This document shows, one piece after another, positions 25,070-25,439 of a stretch of 25,439 bases of DNA. Each line of letters begins with the position of its first letter. Within the stretch, counting starts at the first letter, position 1. The notes under the pieces were generated by a model, which ran no database searches, had not been told where the DNA came from, and was given only the letters and a program-made list of their open reading frames with translations. Made by a program: the position numbers and the translations under genes. The DNA comes from an uncultured Clostridia bacterium (GTDB taxonomy: Bacteria > Bacillota > Clostridia > TANB77 > CAG-508). The stretch is taken from NCBI GenBank assembly GCA_934182605.1, contig CAKPRQ010000017.1, forward strand, positions 1 through 25,439, read 5' to 3'.

Positions 25070-25161
25070 TATAAAAATACACCACATACGCTTTCGCCGA
25101 GCTTTGTGGTGTATATCTAATTTTTTTGGGTAACACACATTGTCTGTGGCTCTCATTTTCT
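25070..25161 (-). ncRNA. Candidate antisense antitoxin RNA
   Basis: From the near-consensus promoter at 25196-25168, transcription on the minus strand would start near 25161 and stop after the hairpin at 25114-25077 (TTTTTATATTT follows), giving about 90 nucleotides. It would overlap the 3' end of the peptide mRNA. Its 5' part contains TGTGTGTTACC, the same word as in the 5' leader of the mRNA. No protein is encoded. Confidence 0.5.
25077..25127. terminator. Bidirectional terminator shared by the peptide mRNA and antisense RNA
   Basis: ATACACCACA (25077-25086) pairs perfectly with TGTGGTGTAT (25105-25114); the interior is GC-richer than its surroundings. On the minus strand TTTTTATATTT follows at once. 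On the plus strand TTTTTTT comes seven bases later at 25121-25127. Confidence 0.8.
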
Positions 25162-25167
25162 ATCTAT

Positions 25168-25196
25168 ATTATATACCGTTTTTTAGAAAAAGTCAA
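25168..25196 (-). promoter_or_regulatory. Promoter of the antisense RNA
   Basis: TTGACT (25196-25191), a 17-base spacer and a perfect TATAAT (25173-25168) on the minus strand. It is much stronger than the promoter proposed for the peptide mRNA, as expected for an antitoxin. Confidence 0.7.
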
Positions 25197-25231
25197 ATGT
25201 TTTTAAACAGATTAAAAAAGTATATGATTAA

Positions 25232-25253
25232 TTTTGCGGTTGTAACCGTAAAA
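25232..25253. promoter_or_regulatory. Operator-like palindrome
   Basis: A 22-base palindrome (TTTTGCGGTTGTAACCGTAAAA with one asymmetric pair) has the core GGTT-GT-AACC. It ends one base before the -35 box of the next promoter. A position like this suits an activator or a repressor; no regulator family is recognised. Confidence 0.5.
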
Positions 25254-25254
25254 C

Positions 25255-25284
25255 TTGACATAATAATTCGAAAAATGTTATAAT
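25255..25284 (+). promoter_or_regulatory. Strong promoter at the right edge
   Basis: Consensus TTGACA (25255-25260), an 18-base spacer and consensus TATAAT (25279-25284). Confidence 0.75.
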
Positions 25285-25307
25285 AAAGCTATCTTTTTTA
25301 CTATATA

Positions 25308-25325
25308 ATAGCTAAATGTAGCTAT
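25308..25325 (+). other. Leader hairpin before the short ORF
   Basis: ATAGCTA (25308-25314) and TAGCTAT (25319-25325) form a perfect 7-bp stem with an AATG loop, ending five bases before the AGGAG of the leader ORF. Confidence 0.45.
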
Positions 25326-25341
25326 ACCATAGGAGTTAAAT

Positions 25342-25374
25342 ATGTATAATGGAAACTTCATCTCGGGAATTTGA
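25342..25374 (+). CDS. Possible 10-codon leader peptide
   Basis: The frame MYNGNFISGI-stop is preceded by AGGAG seven bases upstream of its ATG. It lies between a consensus promoter and a terminator, where a regulatory leader peptide would be. I do not recognise it as a known antibiotic-resistance or amino-acid leader, and no amino acid is strongly enriched. Confidence 0.4.
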   Translation: MYNGNFISGI

Positions 25375-25399
25375 CAGTTGCATAACATCGAAATTGATA

Positions 25400-25426
25400 T
25401 AAGCATTTAAAATGCTTAATTTTTTT
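25400..25426 (+). terminator. Terminator or attenuator after the leader ORF
   Basis: TAAGCATT (25400-25407) pairs with AATGCTTA (25411-25418) around a 3-base loop and is followed by TTTTTTT at 25420-25426. With the promoter at 25255 it makes a transcript of about 135 nucleotides unless read through. Confidence 0.7.
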
Positions 25427-25439
25427 GTCAAATTTTTCT

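Noticed and set aside
25342..25374. Link between the leader ORF MYNGNFISGI and the frame MAKINSNNSGGI at 24450
   Set aside because: Both end in Gly-Ile-stop with a similar last ten bases, but the match is too short and the rest differs.
1..25439. CRISPR arrays, rRNA genes, complete insertion sequences or a prophage
   Set aside because: I found no regularly spaced direct repeats, rRNA sequence, transposase or phage structural gene on either strand.

Overview
The window is very AT-rich DNA with strong AGGAGG-type ribosome binding sites, sigma-A-like TTGACA/TATAAT promoters and short U-tailed terminators. The protein families (Tex, Ade, AddB, YhgE/Pip, YitT, a TM2/DUF2752 pair, DUF4362, an Elp3-like radical SAM protein after rnc) point to a low-GC Bacillota of class Clostridia, probably an anaerobic gut lineage. 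I cannot name the species. Most of the window is chromosomal housekeeping DNA; the right-hand 850 bases and several intergenic gaps look accessory.

Layout: dedA and uvrB form a plus-strand unit ending in a 25-bp terminator hairpin that contains the uvrB stop codon (1-2985). A small four-helix-bundle (bAvd-like) protein follows. The minus strand then carries YhgE/Pip, tex, adenine deaminase, an aldehyde dehydrogenase, an iron-dependent alcohol dehydrogenase and an SCP2-like lipid carrier (3546-13336). The last three may handle fatty or other hydrophobic aldehydes together. A plus-strand TM2/DUF2752 membrane pair (13530-14240) ends at a bidirectional terminator. From 22400 leftwards runs the unit rnc, radical SAM, yitT, ogg, addB, with a DUF4362 surface protein after it (14300-22372), mixing RNA processing with DNA repair. 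acpP has its own promoter and terminator. A diaminopentanoate-dehydrogenase-like gene stands alone at 23207-24283. tRNA-Cys(GCA) starts at 24594.

The notable material is between genes. (1) At 11158-11497 there is what looks like a decayed type III toxin-antitoxin locus of the ToxN/AbiQ kind: a promoter, a structured leader RNA, a weak terminator, a perfect Shine-Dalgarno, and a toxN-like reading frame that stops after 28 codons. (2) Three hairpin elements of about 80-100 bp (near 3463, 12738 and 23064) share sequence with each other and look like a small dispersed repeat family. (3) Just after tRNA-Cys, at about 24866-25196, is a candidate type I toxin-antitoxin locus: a 26-residue hydrophobic peptide whose ribosome binding site can be sequestered, a convergent antisense RNA with a near-consensus promoter, and a shared bidirectional terminator. 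(4) At the right edge is a complete promoter, 10-codon leader ORF and terminator unit that resembles an attenuator for a gene beyond the window.

Several start codons are corrected where a GTG or TTG lies inside or directly against the Shine-Dalgarno sequence (acpP, the radical SAM gene, the TM2 gene and the DUF4362 gene).
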